Part shown: piece after piece, positions 9,382 to 19,585 of the stretch
Layout: the number at the start of each line of letters is the position of its first letter
Position numbering within the stretch: the first letter of the stretch is position 1
Assembly: GCA_002917075.1 (NCBI GenBank)
Contig: NTMA01000174.1
Span: 1-22,299, forward strand
From: Hawksworthiomyces lignivorus
Taxonomy: Eukaryota; Ascomycota; Sordariomycetes; Ophiostomatales; Ophiostomataceae
Direction: 5' to 3'
DNA: 22,299 bases
Translations under genes and position numbers: made by a program
Notes under the pieces: generated by a model
What the model saw: the letters and a program-made list of their open reading frames with translations, nothing else
The model's database searches: none
What the model was told of the DNA's origin: nothing

Positions 9382-12300
9382 TTTTGTAATAGATTAGTAT
9401 ACCCGTAAGTTTCTTTTCTGCGCGGAGTCTTGGTAGAAAAATAAAAGTGTCTTATAAGAATTTTGTTGCAGTACCTTGTGCCATTGTGATTTACTTCTGA
9501 GTGTTGTAGAGCGTCCTCGTTCCTGAACCAATATCGACTCTGAACAGAAGACTTTATCAAGTTAAAAAGACGTCTGCCAACCGTAAACAGCTTTCCGTCT
9601 TTGGCTTGAATAGGGCACACTCTTCTATTTGCTGTTAGAAGAGCTTCCACGAGTGTGACGCGAAGTTGCTCTCTTGAGGGCTGTCTTGAAACCCTGCCGA
9701 TGTCGCTTTTTTAGCGATTTGCTGATACGTTTTTCTTGTTTTCAGCTACGCAGCTATACTTCTGCCAAAGTTGCTGCGAAGAGATGCAAGGCTTGATTCA
9801 CATCTTGCGCCGAAAGCCTGCATCTCCAAGTGAAGCTTAGTGGAGTAACAGAGACGGTGCCGCGCGCGCCTATTGGAGACTGCTGTGTCTGGTTTTCTCC
9901 CAATTTGCACGTTTGCGACAGCCCCTTTCGATCCCCCCCAGTCAATGTAGTTTGTCTCGTGACTATTTTGCCATTTCAACCTCCTCTCATTCTTTGTTCC
10001 TCATTCTCGCACTTGGATGCTCTCATTAGCTGAGAATGATCAACAGCCAAAAAGTGCAGCGTGACCTCGCCAGAGCGAGTGGTCATTGGTTCCAACGGTC
10101 ATACCTCGCACACCACACTGCCCCAAATCGCCGCCGCCTCCTTTTGTTGCCTTTCACTGTTGCGCCTACTGTGCCGTAGCACCCTCCTGGGCTGTTCGAG
10201 ACGGTGCGGTGCGACTGCAACCAAGCACAGACAACAGCCGTTCTGCTATCCCTCTGAAAGCACACTTGTCTCAACCGCCATGCGCTGATTTTATAGGGTT
10301 TTGGCAAATTCCTCGAACCACTACTATAAATGTCCTCCAACTTTCACCCAGCACCCGCGCACACGAGTTTTATAAAACACGGCGAATGGGTGTGCAAATC
10401 TACACACGAAATCTTCTTCCGTTTATCTCATACATGAGGAACGCAAAGTGGCAAGATCTTTGAATGGAAGTGGCCTCGTTTGTGAATAATATGGTGCGCA
10501 AGTGTCCTTTTCCCTGCTACTCGTAAGGTCTAGTAATACAGTGTAATACGTCATCTACCAAAATAGGCCATTTTCTGGGACCGGTATCGATAAACACCCT
10601 ATTCTTTTCCTGCAGTCATTTATAACATTTATTTCACAGCTAGCTATCCATGTACTTAAAACAACCGCCTGCAGCGTCGGAGAGCTTGGCCAATGACCCT
10701 GCCACTTCGATGCTAAGAGGAACATCAGCTGCAACTCTGGCACCAAGTCAGACAGTTCAGCCGGAAAAGACAAAACTTGTAATAGCCCATCCTTTCTTGT
10801 TGTTGGGGGAGCTGGAAAGACCAACGCACCACAACTGGCCACAAGCGAACCCGCTCCCCAAAATCACACTAGGGCACCGGCCAGGGTATTGGAAACTTTA
10901 GAAACAAACATTGTTTTGCGCCGAGATTGCTGCGCTCTCGTGTTGTGCGCGATTACAGTATGCCCGCGGATTCCTGGATCTGTGTCTAGAGATCCCTCTG
11001 CTTTCAACTTGTAAATCGCGTCATTGGTGCCGGAAGTGGGGGGAACCAGATTGCCCAAAAACCATCTGTTCTATGGCCTTACCTGCTTTATCCACTTTTT
11101 GGCATGTAAGATGGCTTAATATTGCTCGGATGTATCAGAGCACATTGCAACGCTCAGGTGGGTTTCTTTATGTGATATTCTCCTCCTTTTCCATCCCCAA
11201 CAAAATCTCTCTGTAAGAGAAACGAGGAAAGGATGCCAAACCACATCCTTATGTAGCGTTAGGGGGAAACAAAAAGCTAGCCAAGGAGAAAGGGGGGGTC
11301 ACCCACCCCACCACCTATTTGTTGGCATTCTCAATACTCTCACGGTATAGTCCGCTGAACACCAACAATATAGTGGAATACAAAGACGCAGCAACGAGGC
11401 ACGCGCGATCTGCGGGCGGTCGGATGTGAGACTTGGAGACCAGCATACATACTTTTTGTAATATAGAAAGTCTAAATTCCCGTGTGGAGATGCAGAGTGG
11501 AAGCTTCTTGTCATCGCTGCTAACGAGAATAATAACCCCCATTCCCCCCTCTCGTTCTCCTTTCAGGGAAAGCGGTCAGCCCTTATTCCCTCGTGCTCTC
11601 TTTTATTGTCCGCGCCCCCCTCTCCTCCCTTTTCCTTGGCAAGCCTGTTGTTTCTGCCCAGCACAGCCCGCGTATAGGCGTAGGACGGTGCTGTCTCAGG
11701 AACCTTTGACTTGCTTTCTCGCTTTCTTCTGGTTATTGCTCTTTCCTAGTTCTTGGGTACTTGTTTTTCGTATTTTACTTATTTGCTTATTTTCCTTTTT
11801 CTTTATCTTCTTTTCTTCTTTTACTGTCAATATTTGCTTCGCCTATCGGATTTACTACCAAAAGTCTCATATGCCAGCAGTTTGGCAGTCCACCTTCCCT
11901 GCAAGTGGCTGCCCCTCTCGCTGTTTCTCCGAGCACGCTCCCCCCTTCCCAGCTAGTGACCGTATCTTACGTGGGTGTACGTGAGACAACGCCGTTCTGC
12001 GATAGAGGCGTATAATCTTACGAGCGTTGCCAACACAGCGAGCGAAACTTGCTCAGGAGTGATAGGATAAAAGAAAAAAAAAAACAGCCAAAAGAAGGAG
12101 CGAACGTCGATCTAAGACACTGCGACAAGGGAAGGGGCACTTTACCATCAACCTTCGCCTTTTCCTTCCATTTAACCAAAAACCTACATACACCACACGG
12201 ACTTATATCCGCTGGAGCCGTTCGCGCCTTCTTTCTTGGGACCTCGTGCCAACAGCAGCACATCGTAGTTGCCAGAACGTTTCAAACCAGCCTCTACGTC

Positions 12301-12462
12301 GAAAGCACGCCTCCGTTCTGCCTTTCCTTTCTTTGATCAGTTTCTCATTTGGCACCGGCTAGACGTTATCTAATTTTACTGTGCTACTTCTTGTCTTGTC
12401 TTCGTATATTTCGACTTCGTTTTCTCATCTCTTATCTCAACACGCCTGCAGCAACCACAACT

Positions 12463-14123
12463 ATGTCTGCTCCAGACGGGCGAGACCCTTTTACGGGTCC
12501 TGGAGGTCCAACGACCGCCACCCCCCCGATTTCTACTCGCTTGCCGGCATCCACCGCAGCGCCGGCTTCAGTGTCAGCCAGCGCCGTGCAGTCTTCTATT
12601 CGCCGCAATGATGGTCAGTATATCTTTCTCCCACAGGAAGGGCGGTAGCGATCACCACTAAGGATAAGACGAGAGTGGAGAAACGAATAACATAGCTTCT
12701 TTACTAACGACTATCGCCGATATCCACAGAGTCCTGGGTCGAGATCGCATCGCAACCTTCATCCTCATCGCTCTCCTCGATCGCTGATGAAATCGTCATC
12801 ACCGGCCTGCGTGTTGGCAGCAGTGCCACCGGTCCCAACGGTGCTGCGATGCCCCAACGGCGGCGACGGCTTCTCCAGCAAGTCGAAGCCGCCGCTGGCA
12901 CCCCGCCCGCCACCGCACAACCAGCGGCCACTCCCATGCCACTTGCTCGTAGCCTGGCGGGCAGCAGCCAGGAAGAATATGACGAGACAGAAAGCGAAGA
13001 GGACAGACTCATGTCCAGTTCGGCCGAGAGCGTCCGTCTATCGCCATCGTCCCACGCGTTCTCTCTGCTGCAACAGCAGGCGCAAGCCCAGTCGCGACAG
13101 AGGGCGGCCGCCAGCGACGGCGACGACGAAGACGACGACGATGAGGGCACAGCCCTAGGCATGCCTTCTTCCGGGCCACCTACCTTCCGTCCACAGCCCA
13201 ACGCATTTTCTCATCCACCTAGCCATCTGCAACAGCACCGGTCTGTGCCTTCCCCGCCGCACCAGCACTTAGGACCCTCCTATAGGCGGTCGGCGTCCCA
13301 GCGAGCGTATGCGCGGTCATCGCGCGCATCTGGTCCTCCTCACTTTATGTCGCCGTCTTACCGGGAAGACAACGACGAGGCGCTGCGGGCTTCCCTGACG
13401 ACGCTGCTCTCTTGCGCTGCTGCTGCTCGTGGTTTGCCTAAGAAGGAAGGCGAATCGTACGGCGAAGCATCAGGCATTGCGGCCGGTTTGCGGCCTAGCA
13501 ACCAGCCGATGAATCTGCGTCTGGCTCCAGAGTCGGAGCTGATGGCAGACCCGCCCGTATCTGCACCTACTCGGAATCGCTTCCAGCCGCCGCAGATGCC
13601 GCCGCAGCCTCGAGACGCACAGTCACCTCCTGCCGCTTCTCGTCCGAATCCCACCACCAACCAGCGTGCTACCCGCTCTGCCGCTCCCGCTCCGGCCGCA
13701 CACCAGTCATCCCGGGGAAGCGCTGTCAGTGCGGTGTCGACGTCAAGCAAGGCGAAGCGCGCGGCGGCCGCCGCAGGAAACCCTGGCAAGCCACCGCGCA
13801 TTACAAAGAAGAAGCGCACTTCGGCTGCTGCCGATAATGATGCAGCTGCCACCTACATCACGCCCACATTGCTCACGTGGGTTGTCAGTGCCGGTGTCGT
13901 GGTTCTTGTTTCTGTTGTCGGGTTCGGTGCAGGCTTCGTCATTGGCCGTGAAGTGGGCCACCAGGAAGCAGCATCAGCGGCTGTATCTGGTGGCAGCCTT
14001 GGGAGCAGTGGGTCTGCCAATGCCACATCGTCTTGCGGGCGCGAGATCATTCGGTCTTCGACCGGGAGCACGCTGCGGCGGTTCCGCTGGGGTGCCGGTA
14101 TGACAAAGAGCGTAGCGGCTTGA
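12463..14123 (+). CDS. tail-anchored-like membrane protein with N-terminal Atg8-binding-type motif; function not established
   Basis: Two exons, 12463-12613 and 12730-14123, encode 514 residues. The intron has donor GTCAGT, a TACTAAC branch site near 12700 and a CACAG acceptor; splicing creates RRNDESWVEIASQPSSSS. The N-terminus is Pro/Ser/Thr-rich. Right after the splice join, E51-S-W53-V-E-I56 has the form of an Atg8-interacting motif (aromatic-x-x-aliphatic next to acidic residues), followed by a Ser patch and DEIVITGLRV. About 90-425 is low-complexity and probably disordered (Gln, Ser, Pro, acidic patch at ~205-215, basic patch KKKR at ~415). One membrane segment lies at about 430-456 (TLLTWVVSAGVVVLVSVVGF...), with a small-residue pattern GxGxGxVIG. 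A 58-residue tail with RRFRW follows. There is no signal peptide. This layout (cytosolic AIM, disordered spacer, single C-terminal membrane span, short tail) is that of mitophagy receptors such as fission-yeast Atg43; that link is an inference. I recognise it only as a conserved-looking fungal protein. Convergent with verprolin. Confidence 0.85.
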
Positions 14124-14802
14124 TTGCCGACCTCTCTGCACTGCTGCTATTTTGATCTGATTTCGGTTTCCTATGAAGTTTTATCAGCCTGGCCCACATC
14201 GTTGGCCCCTTGCGTTGGTTTAACAGCAACGCAGACGCATACACATATTGATACGACATTTCGTCGACGCATTCGACGTGAGCATACTCTTTGCATACGC
14301 GCCTGAGAAGGAAAGAACAGTAGCTAAGGGGGTGTTTTTCTTTTTGGTTAATGTATTCAGACGGCCTTGTCTTCTTGACCCCACGCGACATGTATACCCT
14401 CGGGGGAGAGCTCTTCTCTTGGATTGAGTCCGGTGTCTGTTTTGTTCTCATTTGATTTTTGTTTCTTGTAGGCGTTGGTTCTTTTTGCAGACGAAATCCA
14501 GGTTGCGCATATTTTTTCAAGACTATCTAAGGAACAAAAAGCTACTCATTGCTCCAATATACTTACATTCAATGAATTTCACGGAAGCATATCCGACCAT
14601 ACGTATTTATTTTGACGACGTAGCTCTTCACCATTGCATACCGTTTTTCTATTGAACAAAGCTAAACATGACACAGTAACAAGAAACAAAGCCAAAAGAT
14701 ACATACAAGAAAAGGCCACCTCATTCCTCGTGCCATATTTCATAAACCTTCTGCAGTCCCCTCTCCTTGGTCTCGCTTCCCATCCCATGTCTCCTCCCTT
14801 AT
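14124..14802. other. convergent 3' intergenic space
   Basis: This 679-bp spacer lies between the stop codons of the membrane protein (+) and verprolin (-). It is AT-rich compared with the genes and probably holds both 3' ends. No gene is seen. Confidence 0.5.
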
Positions 14803-16583
14803 TTACGTCAATGAGCTAAGATCCAGCGGCACGCTGCTTCCCCGTCCGGCCCGGTATCGTTTGAGGCCGCCCTGGAACGTGCGGACAACGGGAAACTGGC
14901 TCGCCTCAGGGAACTTCCACCGGTTGTCTTGTACAATGTACCCGCCGCCACCGCCGCCACCAGTGGGTGACAACGTGCCTGAGACGTTGCGCGTCGGCGA
15001 CGGGCTGGGTGCGCCGCTACTGCCGCCGCCGTTCGGGAGCAGTGTATAGGCAGATGGGTCGAGCATTGAGACGCGCACTGCCGAGGCCGCGTTGTTGTAC
15101 TGGCTGCGCGGGGCAGAGGCAGGCGGCGGTGGCGGTGGCGGCAGAGCGGAAGAGGCTCCATTGCTAAAGCTGGATGCAGAAGGTGGTGGCGGTGGAGGCG
15201 GCGCCGGTGGTGCCGCGTGCAGCTGGGTGACGGACGACGAAGGCGAGTGCGAAGGCGAGAATGAAGGCGGCGGCGGTGGGCGGGACGGCGCGCTGGCGCT
15301 TGGTGGAGGCGGTGGTGGTGGTGGGGGCGCAGAAGAGGGCGAAGGGGCGGAAGGCGGCGGGCTTGGCGGCGCGGCTGCCGCGTGCGAAGTGCCCAGTGCT
15401 CGCATCATGGCCTGCGCAGCGAGGCTCTGGCTGGCCGCACTTGGTCCGGACGACGAAGACGGCGGCGGAGGCGGAGCTGGTGGAGCTGATGGAGCAGGCG
15501 GCGGAGCAGGTGGTCGGCTGTGTGGTGGGGGTGCTGCTCCGCCAGGTGGAGGTGGCGGCGGCGGTGGCGCGGGTGGTGCGGACGGAACAGGAGGTGCCGC
15601 AGCAGAGGGAATGGGCGGAGCGTGGGACGTCGGGGGGGGCGAAGCTAAGTTGGACGAGGGCTTTCTAGAGCCTGGCGGCGGCGGCGGCTTCTTGCCTATG
15701 GGGGGAGGCGGTCCCTTGCCGAGGACGATCTGAGAAGCAGAGGAGAAGGGCCTTTGTGCGTCGCTGCGCGCAGACACCTTGCGCAGATTGGATATGGACG
15801 GGTGGAAGGTCGGGGTGGAAGGTGTTGTGCTGGGAGCAGGCGCAGATAGGCGTCCGGGAATAGGCGGTGCCGCACCGGCGGGAGGTTTAGGTGCAGCAAA
15901 GGGAGGTGGTCTTGGGGCAGCCTTTGAAGTCTTTGACCGTGAGTCTTCTGGGTCAGACAGGTAGGAAGAATTCGAGTCGGCTGCAAGGTAACACATTAGA
16001 TGTTCTGAACTGTGACGAGAAAAGGAGAGAGAGAAAACAAGGCAAAGAAAGCGTACCTCCGGTCTTGACACCTCCACCCGTCTTTCGCAGCTTGGGCATG
16101 CCGCCCGCAAACAGGCCGGCGAGCTGCGGCGGTGCCGCGCTTTCCGTGCGATTGCCTTGGTCGCTGTTACTCCGTGCGCGGTTGCCAATCGAGGGCGGTG
16201 CGAGATTGCTGGAGCCGCCAGGCAGCTTGGGCGCTCCGCCGGGAATTGGCGGTGCGCCACCCAAGGGCGATGGGCCGGCGCCGCCGGAGGCTTTGGCGAG
16301 CACTGGCGCGGATCGATCATTGGTGACAGTCTTTTTGAGCTGGGCTCCCTTGTGGATATCTCCTAGCAGCGCATTCTAGAGGTGACATATGCGTTAGCAC
16401 GTGCATTTTACAAAACTCTCGCTGCCTCCCATCTTCTCTCTTCCGACCACTTACGAGGTTCTTTCCTGCTGCCGGTCGTGCTGGTAAGCCACCCGGCGGC
16501 GGCGGCGGCGGAGGGGGAGGGGGAACGCCAGACATACCGCCGCCTGGAGGTGGCGGTGGTGGAGGAGGCGGAGGAGGCGGCAT
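14803..16583 (-). CDS. VRP1: verprolin / WASP-interacting protein (WIP) homologue
   Basis: Three exons, 16583-16455, 16375-16057 and 15980-14803, encode 541 residues. Donors are GTAAGT and GTACGC; acceptors are CTAG and GCAG. Residues 1-40 are almost only Pro and Gly (profilin-binding type). A WH2 actin-binding motif follows from about 44, NALLGDIHKGAQLKKTVTND, with the expected LKKT-type core; it begins exactly at exon 2. The body is proline-rich with many PPPPP runs and short LPGG/PIPGG units. The last 50 residues carry the WASP-binding end, DNRWKFPEASQFPVVR, then GGLKRYRAGRGSSVPLDLS, which is strongly kept in fungi. Verprolin binds and guides WASP (Las17) to Arp2/3 actin patches at endocytic sites and hyphal tips. 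The ATG at 16583 directly precedes the polyproline run and is the only reasonable start. Confidence 0.94.
14940..15900 (-). repeat. proline-coding low-complexity region of verprolin
   Basis: GGC/GGT/GGA runs on the plus strand read as CCN proline codons on the minus strand. They occur in clusters of 5-9 codons across the third exon, for example at about 15180-15210, 15303-15330 and 15540-15570. A second cluster, at about 16490-16583, encodes the N-terminal polyproline run. Such tracts are prone to slippage and to sequencing error. Confidence 0.7.
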
Positions 16584-17537
16584 TTTTGTGTGGAAGTAGG
16601 GAAGAAGCGAAAGAAGGTGAGAATAGACAGCGACGACGCTGGCTTTGCCGCTGAGGAGAGGAAGTGAGAGCGCGTGCGACCTTCAGGGTCGGTCAGGTCA
16701 GGGGGTTGTGCCGTCGATAAGTAAAAAAGGATAACAATGCAGCAGAATGGGAACAAAGATATGAAGCAAAGAGATATGCGGACGTCGTGCCTACGTCAAA
16801 GCCGTTCGCAGCGGCCTTGGAGACAAAGAGATGAAAATGATGCTATTTTTCGTGGGAGAGAGATTGACGTTGGAAGAGCAAAGAAGGAGAAGGCTGCATT
16901 TCAATGTTCTTAGCCCATAGACAGCACGCAGTAGTCTGTGTGTCTGTGCAGTAAGCAACCGCAGGCAGGTGCAAAGAAGGGTGCCAAGATACGTAATGTG
17001 TGCTGTGCTCCCGTAATGGGCAAGCAGGCACCCGCTAAGAAGCCGTGCGGTGGAGAAGTGGGGCAGGCACCTGCTGAAGAGAGAGAATGAGAGGAGGGCA
17101 GGAGGGTTTTTGGTGTTTCGTCACTGCCATTTAACTATCTGGGAGGCCTAAATTCAGCGGTGGCCGGGACTTGTACGAGTATGAGTATCGAAGTCCTGCA
17201 TACGGAAAGTAGGGTCCACTGTGGAGCGCATGCCAGCGGCGAGAAAACGGCTGAGACAACTGCGCCAGCTGAGGAAAGAACTGCCCTATTAAGACGAGTA
17301 GAATACAGTGCCAAAAATTATCTAACTGTATAGGCGCACGGAGAATGGCCAATCCCTGCAAAGCTATTCGGTGGCCTATGCTTAAGCATCTTCTCATAAG
17401 TTTTTCTCTCGTGCTAGACAAGCGGAAAGCCTTGCGATCGACAACCTTGAAAGTATTCAGCCTTTCTCTTGAATATAGTGGTCTAGTTTCTGAAGAGGAA
17501 AAGAGGGAAATTTTTACTAGGAAAGCAATAGGAACTC
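16584..17537. promoter_or_regulatory. divergent upstream region of verprolin and the mitochondrial membrane protein
   Basis: This is a 954-bp space between two divergent start codons. The stretch next to verprolin (16584-16680) reads as a pyrimidine-rich leader on the minus strand. No clear TATA box or CCAAT box stands out. Open frames here are short and show no family. It is taken as promoter for both genes. Confidence 0.4.
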
Positions 17538-18962
17538 ATGTTTCGTCCCCAGGCTGGCCGGCGGCCGCTCCCGCCGCAGCTTTGGCAAGCAATTGAGGGC
17601 GCTGCCGGCTTTCAGCGGGCTGTGGAGGCGCCGAGATTTGCGACAGCAGCTGCGTCTGCGCTTGCCTTTCAAACAGTAAGAACAAGAAGCCCAGCAACCA
17701 GCAGACCGAAGAATGTTCCGGCTCCAGTACGACCACTAGGAAACTGCTCTGTTCCATCTGCTGCCCCGCGGGCCGCAAAGAGCCGGCGGGGCTTGTCAAC
17801 GACAGCAACATTACGACAGGAGCAGGAGCAGCAGCAGCAGCAGCAGCAGCAAGAATCGTCGTCAGCGAGGACACTTCCCGATCTAGAAAAGGTGGTGGCC
17901 TTGGTCAATGGCGCCCGGGACCGGCTCTTGAGCCATCCCGGCATCCCGTCCGAAGAGGATACGGCCACGGCCCTGCGCATATGCGCCGAGGCGGCTGAGC
18001 TGATCATGGATGCGACCGTGCAGCCACAGCTCAGCAGCATCGACCACCAGGCCGACACGTCTGCCTCGACGCTGCTGTCGCTGGACGGCAACCGGCGGCC
18101 AAGGAGGCTAGACAGCAGCAGCAGCGGCGGCAGCAATAGCAGCGAAGCGCCGTCCGCGCCGGCGACGCCGCCGCGGCTGCGGCACGTCATCGACGAGATC
18201 TCGGACGCGGCCTACGCCGTCGTAGAGGAGCCACGCGTCGTCATCACGCCGCGGCTGCTAGCGCAGTACGTGGGCATCCAGGCGCGCCTCGCGCGGCCCG
18301 AGTCGCTGCCGCAGGTGCTGTACCTCTTCGCGACGAAGCCGCGGCCCAAGGCGGCGTCTGGCAGCAGCGGCGCGGCCATCACCTTTGCCGCGCCGCCGAG
18401 CCCGAGCTGGCCGTCGCGGGCCGTCGACAGCGCCGTGGCCGAGGCGGCGCTGGACGCGGCCATTGACGCCAAGAGCCTGGACGCGGCCGTGGGCGTCGTG
18501 GAGCACGCCTACGCGGCGCCGGCGGTTGTGCGGGCCAAGCTGCTGCGCAAGGGCTTTCTGCCGGCGTTTGCCGCCGTCGGCGTTCCCGCCGCCACCTACA
18601 GCCTCGCCACGCAGCTAGCCGCCGCCCAAACCAATATGGACGTGACCGCCGCCACCGGCCTCGCCTTCGCCGCCATCCTCGCCTACATCGGCTTCACCGC
18701 CACCATCGGCGTCGTCGCCAACACCACCGCCAACGACCAGATGCGCCGCGTCACCTGGGCCCCCGGCACCCCGCTGCGCGAGCGCTGGCTGCGCGAGGAC
18801 GAGCGCGCCGCCCTCGACCGCGTCGCCTGCGCCTTTGGCTTCTCCGAGGCCGACCGCTACGGCGAGGAAGAGGGCGCCGAGTTCCAGGCCCTGCGCGAGT
18901 ACATTATGCGCAAGGGCATGCTGATGGACCAGGTCGAGCTCATGGAGGGCATGAGCTCGTGA
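17538..18962 (+). CDS. mitochondrial membrane protein of unknown function (fungal family)
   Basis: A single-exon gene of 474 residues that I cannot name. The N-terminus (MFRPQAGRRPLPPQLW) is rich in Arg and Ala and free of acidic residues for its first 19 positions. Later, RRGLSTTA resembles a mitochondrial presequence cleavage region, so import into mitochondria is likely. A polyglutamine run lies at about 95-105. The middle holds helical segments such as LLAQYVGIQARLARPESLPQVLYLFATKP and paired Ala-rich helices (AALDAAIDAKSLDAAVGVVEHA), which faintly recall helical-repeat proteins. Two likely membrane segments are at about 341-363 and 373-395 (LAFAAILAYIGFTATIGVV). The C-terminal domain, RVTWAPGTPLRERWLREDERAALDRVACAFGF followed by EFQALREYIMRKGMLMDQVELMEGM, looks well kept and charged, and probably faces the matrix or intermembrane space. 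I recall similar unnamed proteins in other ascomycetes. The third base is strongly G/C, more so toward the 3' end. Confidence 0.85.
   Translation: MFRPQAGRRPLPPQLWQAIEGAAGFQRAVEAPRFATAAASALAFQTVRTRSPATSRPKNVPAPVRPLGNCSVPSAAPRAAKSRRGLSTTATLRQEQEQQQQQQQQESSSARTLPDLEKVVALVNGARDRLLSHPGIPSEEDTATALRICAEAAELIMDATVQPQLSSIDHQADTSASTLLSLDGNRRPRRLDSSSSGGSNSSEAPSAPATPPRLRHVIDEISDAAYAVVEEPRVVITPRLLAQYVGIQARLARPESLPQVLYLFATKPRPKAASGSSGAAITFAAPPSPSWPSRAVDSAVAEAALDAAIDAKSLDAAVGVVEHAYAAPAVVRAKLLRKGFLPAFAAVGVPAATYSLATQLAAAQTNMDVTAATGLAFAAILAYIGFTATIGVVANTTANDQMRRVTWAPGTPLRERWLREDERAALDRVACAFGFSEADRYGEEEGAEFQALREYIMRKGMLMDQVELMEGMSS
17820..17852 (+). repeat. CAG repeat coding polyglutamine
   Basis: Seven CAG triplets in a row (17829-17849), flanked by GAG-CAG-GAG and a CAA, encode a run of eight Gln after two Glu-Gln steps. 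It is a pure microsatellite that could differ in length between strains. Confidence 0.85.
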
Positions 18963-19585
18963 GAGAGAGAGAGGCGCAGTGGCAGACGAACAACAAAAAA
19001 TCCGTGTGTGGCACCGGCAGACTCAATGGCGGTGATGCAAGCGCCCCCGATTTTCGGGAATGTCGCTTCTTTGCTGCCTACATATAGTAATCGAGCTGCG
19101 AGATTATATGCCTATCAGAGCTTGTCGAGGCGGCAGTCTCTAAGAAGGCTTGTTGATGTTCAGCGTGTACTAGGGCTCTTGAAATTCATGTGAAACGGTC
19201 GTCGACGAACAGATCTCTACTCCGCTCTTCACAAGCAGGTTGCTAATGGATCTCAGCACAGAGATTCATTTTGTATATATTATAATATTGCTTTGTCTCC
19301 CAGCAGTGGGAGCGCTTGACATGATAGCATGATGCACAAAAGTTCAGAGATAGATAAAAGGGATCATCTCAAGAAAAAAAAAGAAATTCACAGTACGGGT
19401 ATGATGAAATGTTATTCTATGGTGATGATTTAAATGTGATCTCTAGAAGTGCCCCAAAACTACAATAAAAAAACCTGACATATTCGCAGCATGCTTTCTT
19501 GTCTCCTCTTCTTCGGATTATTTCATACCTTTTATTTTGTCCTTTTTTCCTTTTTAAATTTTCATTTTCTTACCGATCTTCAGCT
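18963..19585. other. convergent 3' intergenic space
   Basis: This 623-bp spacer lies between two stop codons. It is AT-rich, with an A-run at about 19374-19382, a TATATATTATAAT stretch near 19274-19286 and T-rich sequence from 19524. It probably contains both polyadenylation regions. No gene is seen. Confidence 0.5.

Larger units (their letters stand above)
8373..12462. other. 4.1-kb interval with no recognisable gene
   Basis: No open frame in this interval shows a known family, consistent codon use or a convincing spliced gene. From 8373 to about 9060 the plus strand is rich in G and T and in CT clusters, and could be a long 3' untranslated region or a separate RNA. A hairpin (7-bp stem) lies at 8909-8947. 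A C-rich tract at 9361-9381 makes a G-quadruplex-type sequence on the minus strand. From about 11540 to 11840 the plus strand is pyrimidine-rich. An 11-base A-run lies at 12074-12084. The last 400-900 bp probably serve as promoter and 5' leader of the gene at 12463. Open frames of up to about 180 codons exist here, but their composition looks random. Confidence 0.55.

Noticed and set aside
9234..9650. 138-codon open frame on the minus strand
   Set aside because: The composition looks random, no family motif is present, and it overlaps the C-rich tract. It is treated as chance.
11433..11984. 183-codon open frame on the plus strand
   Set aside because: It reads pyrimidine-rich leader-type DNA as Phe, Ser, Leu and Pro and shows no domain. 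It probably lies in the promoter or leader of the next gene.
15092..15733. 213-codon Gly-rich open frame opposite verprolin
   Set aside because: It is the antisense reading of the proline-codon tracts of verprolin.
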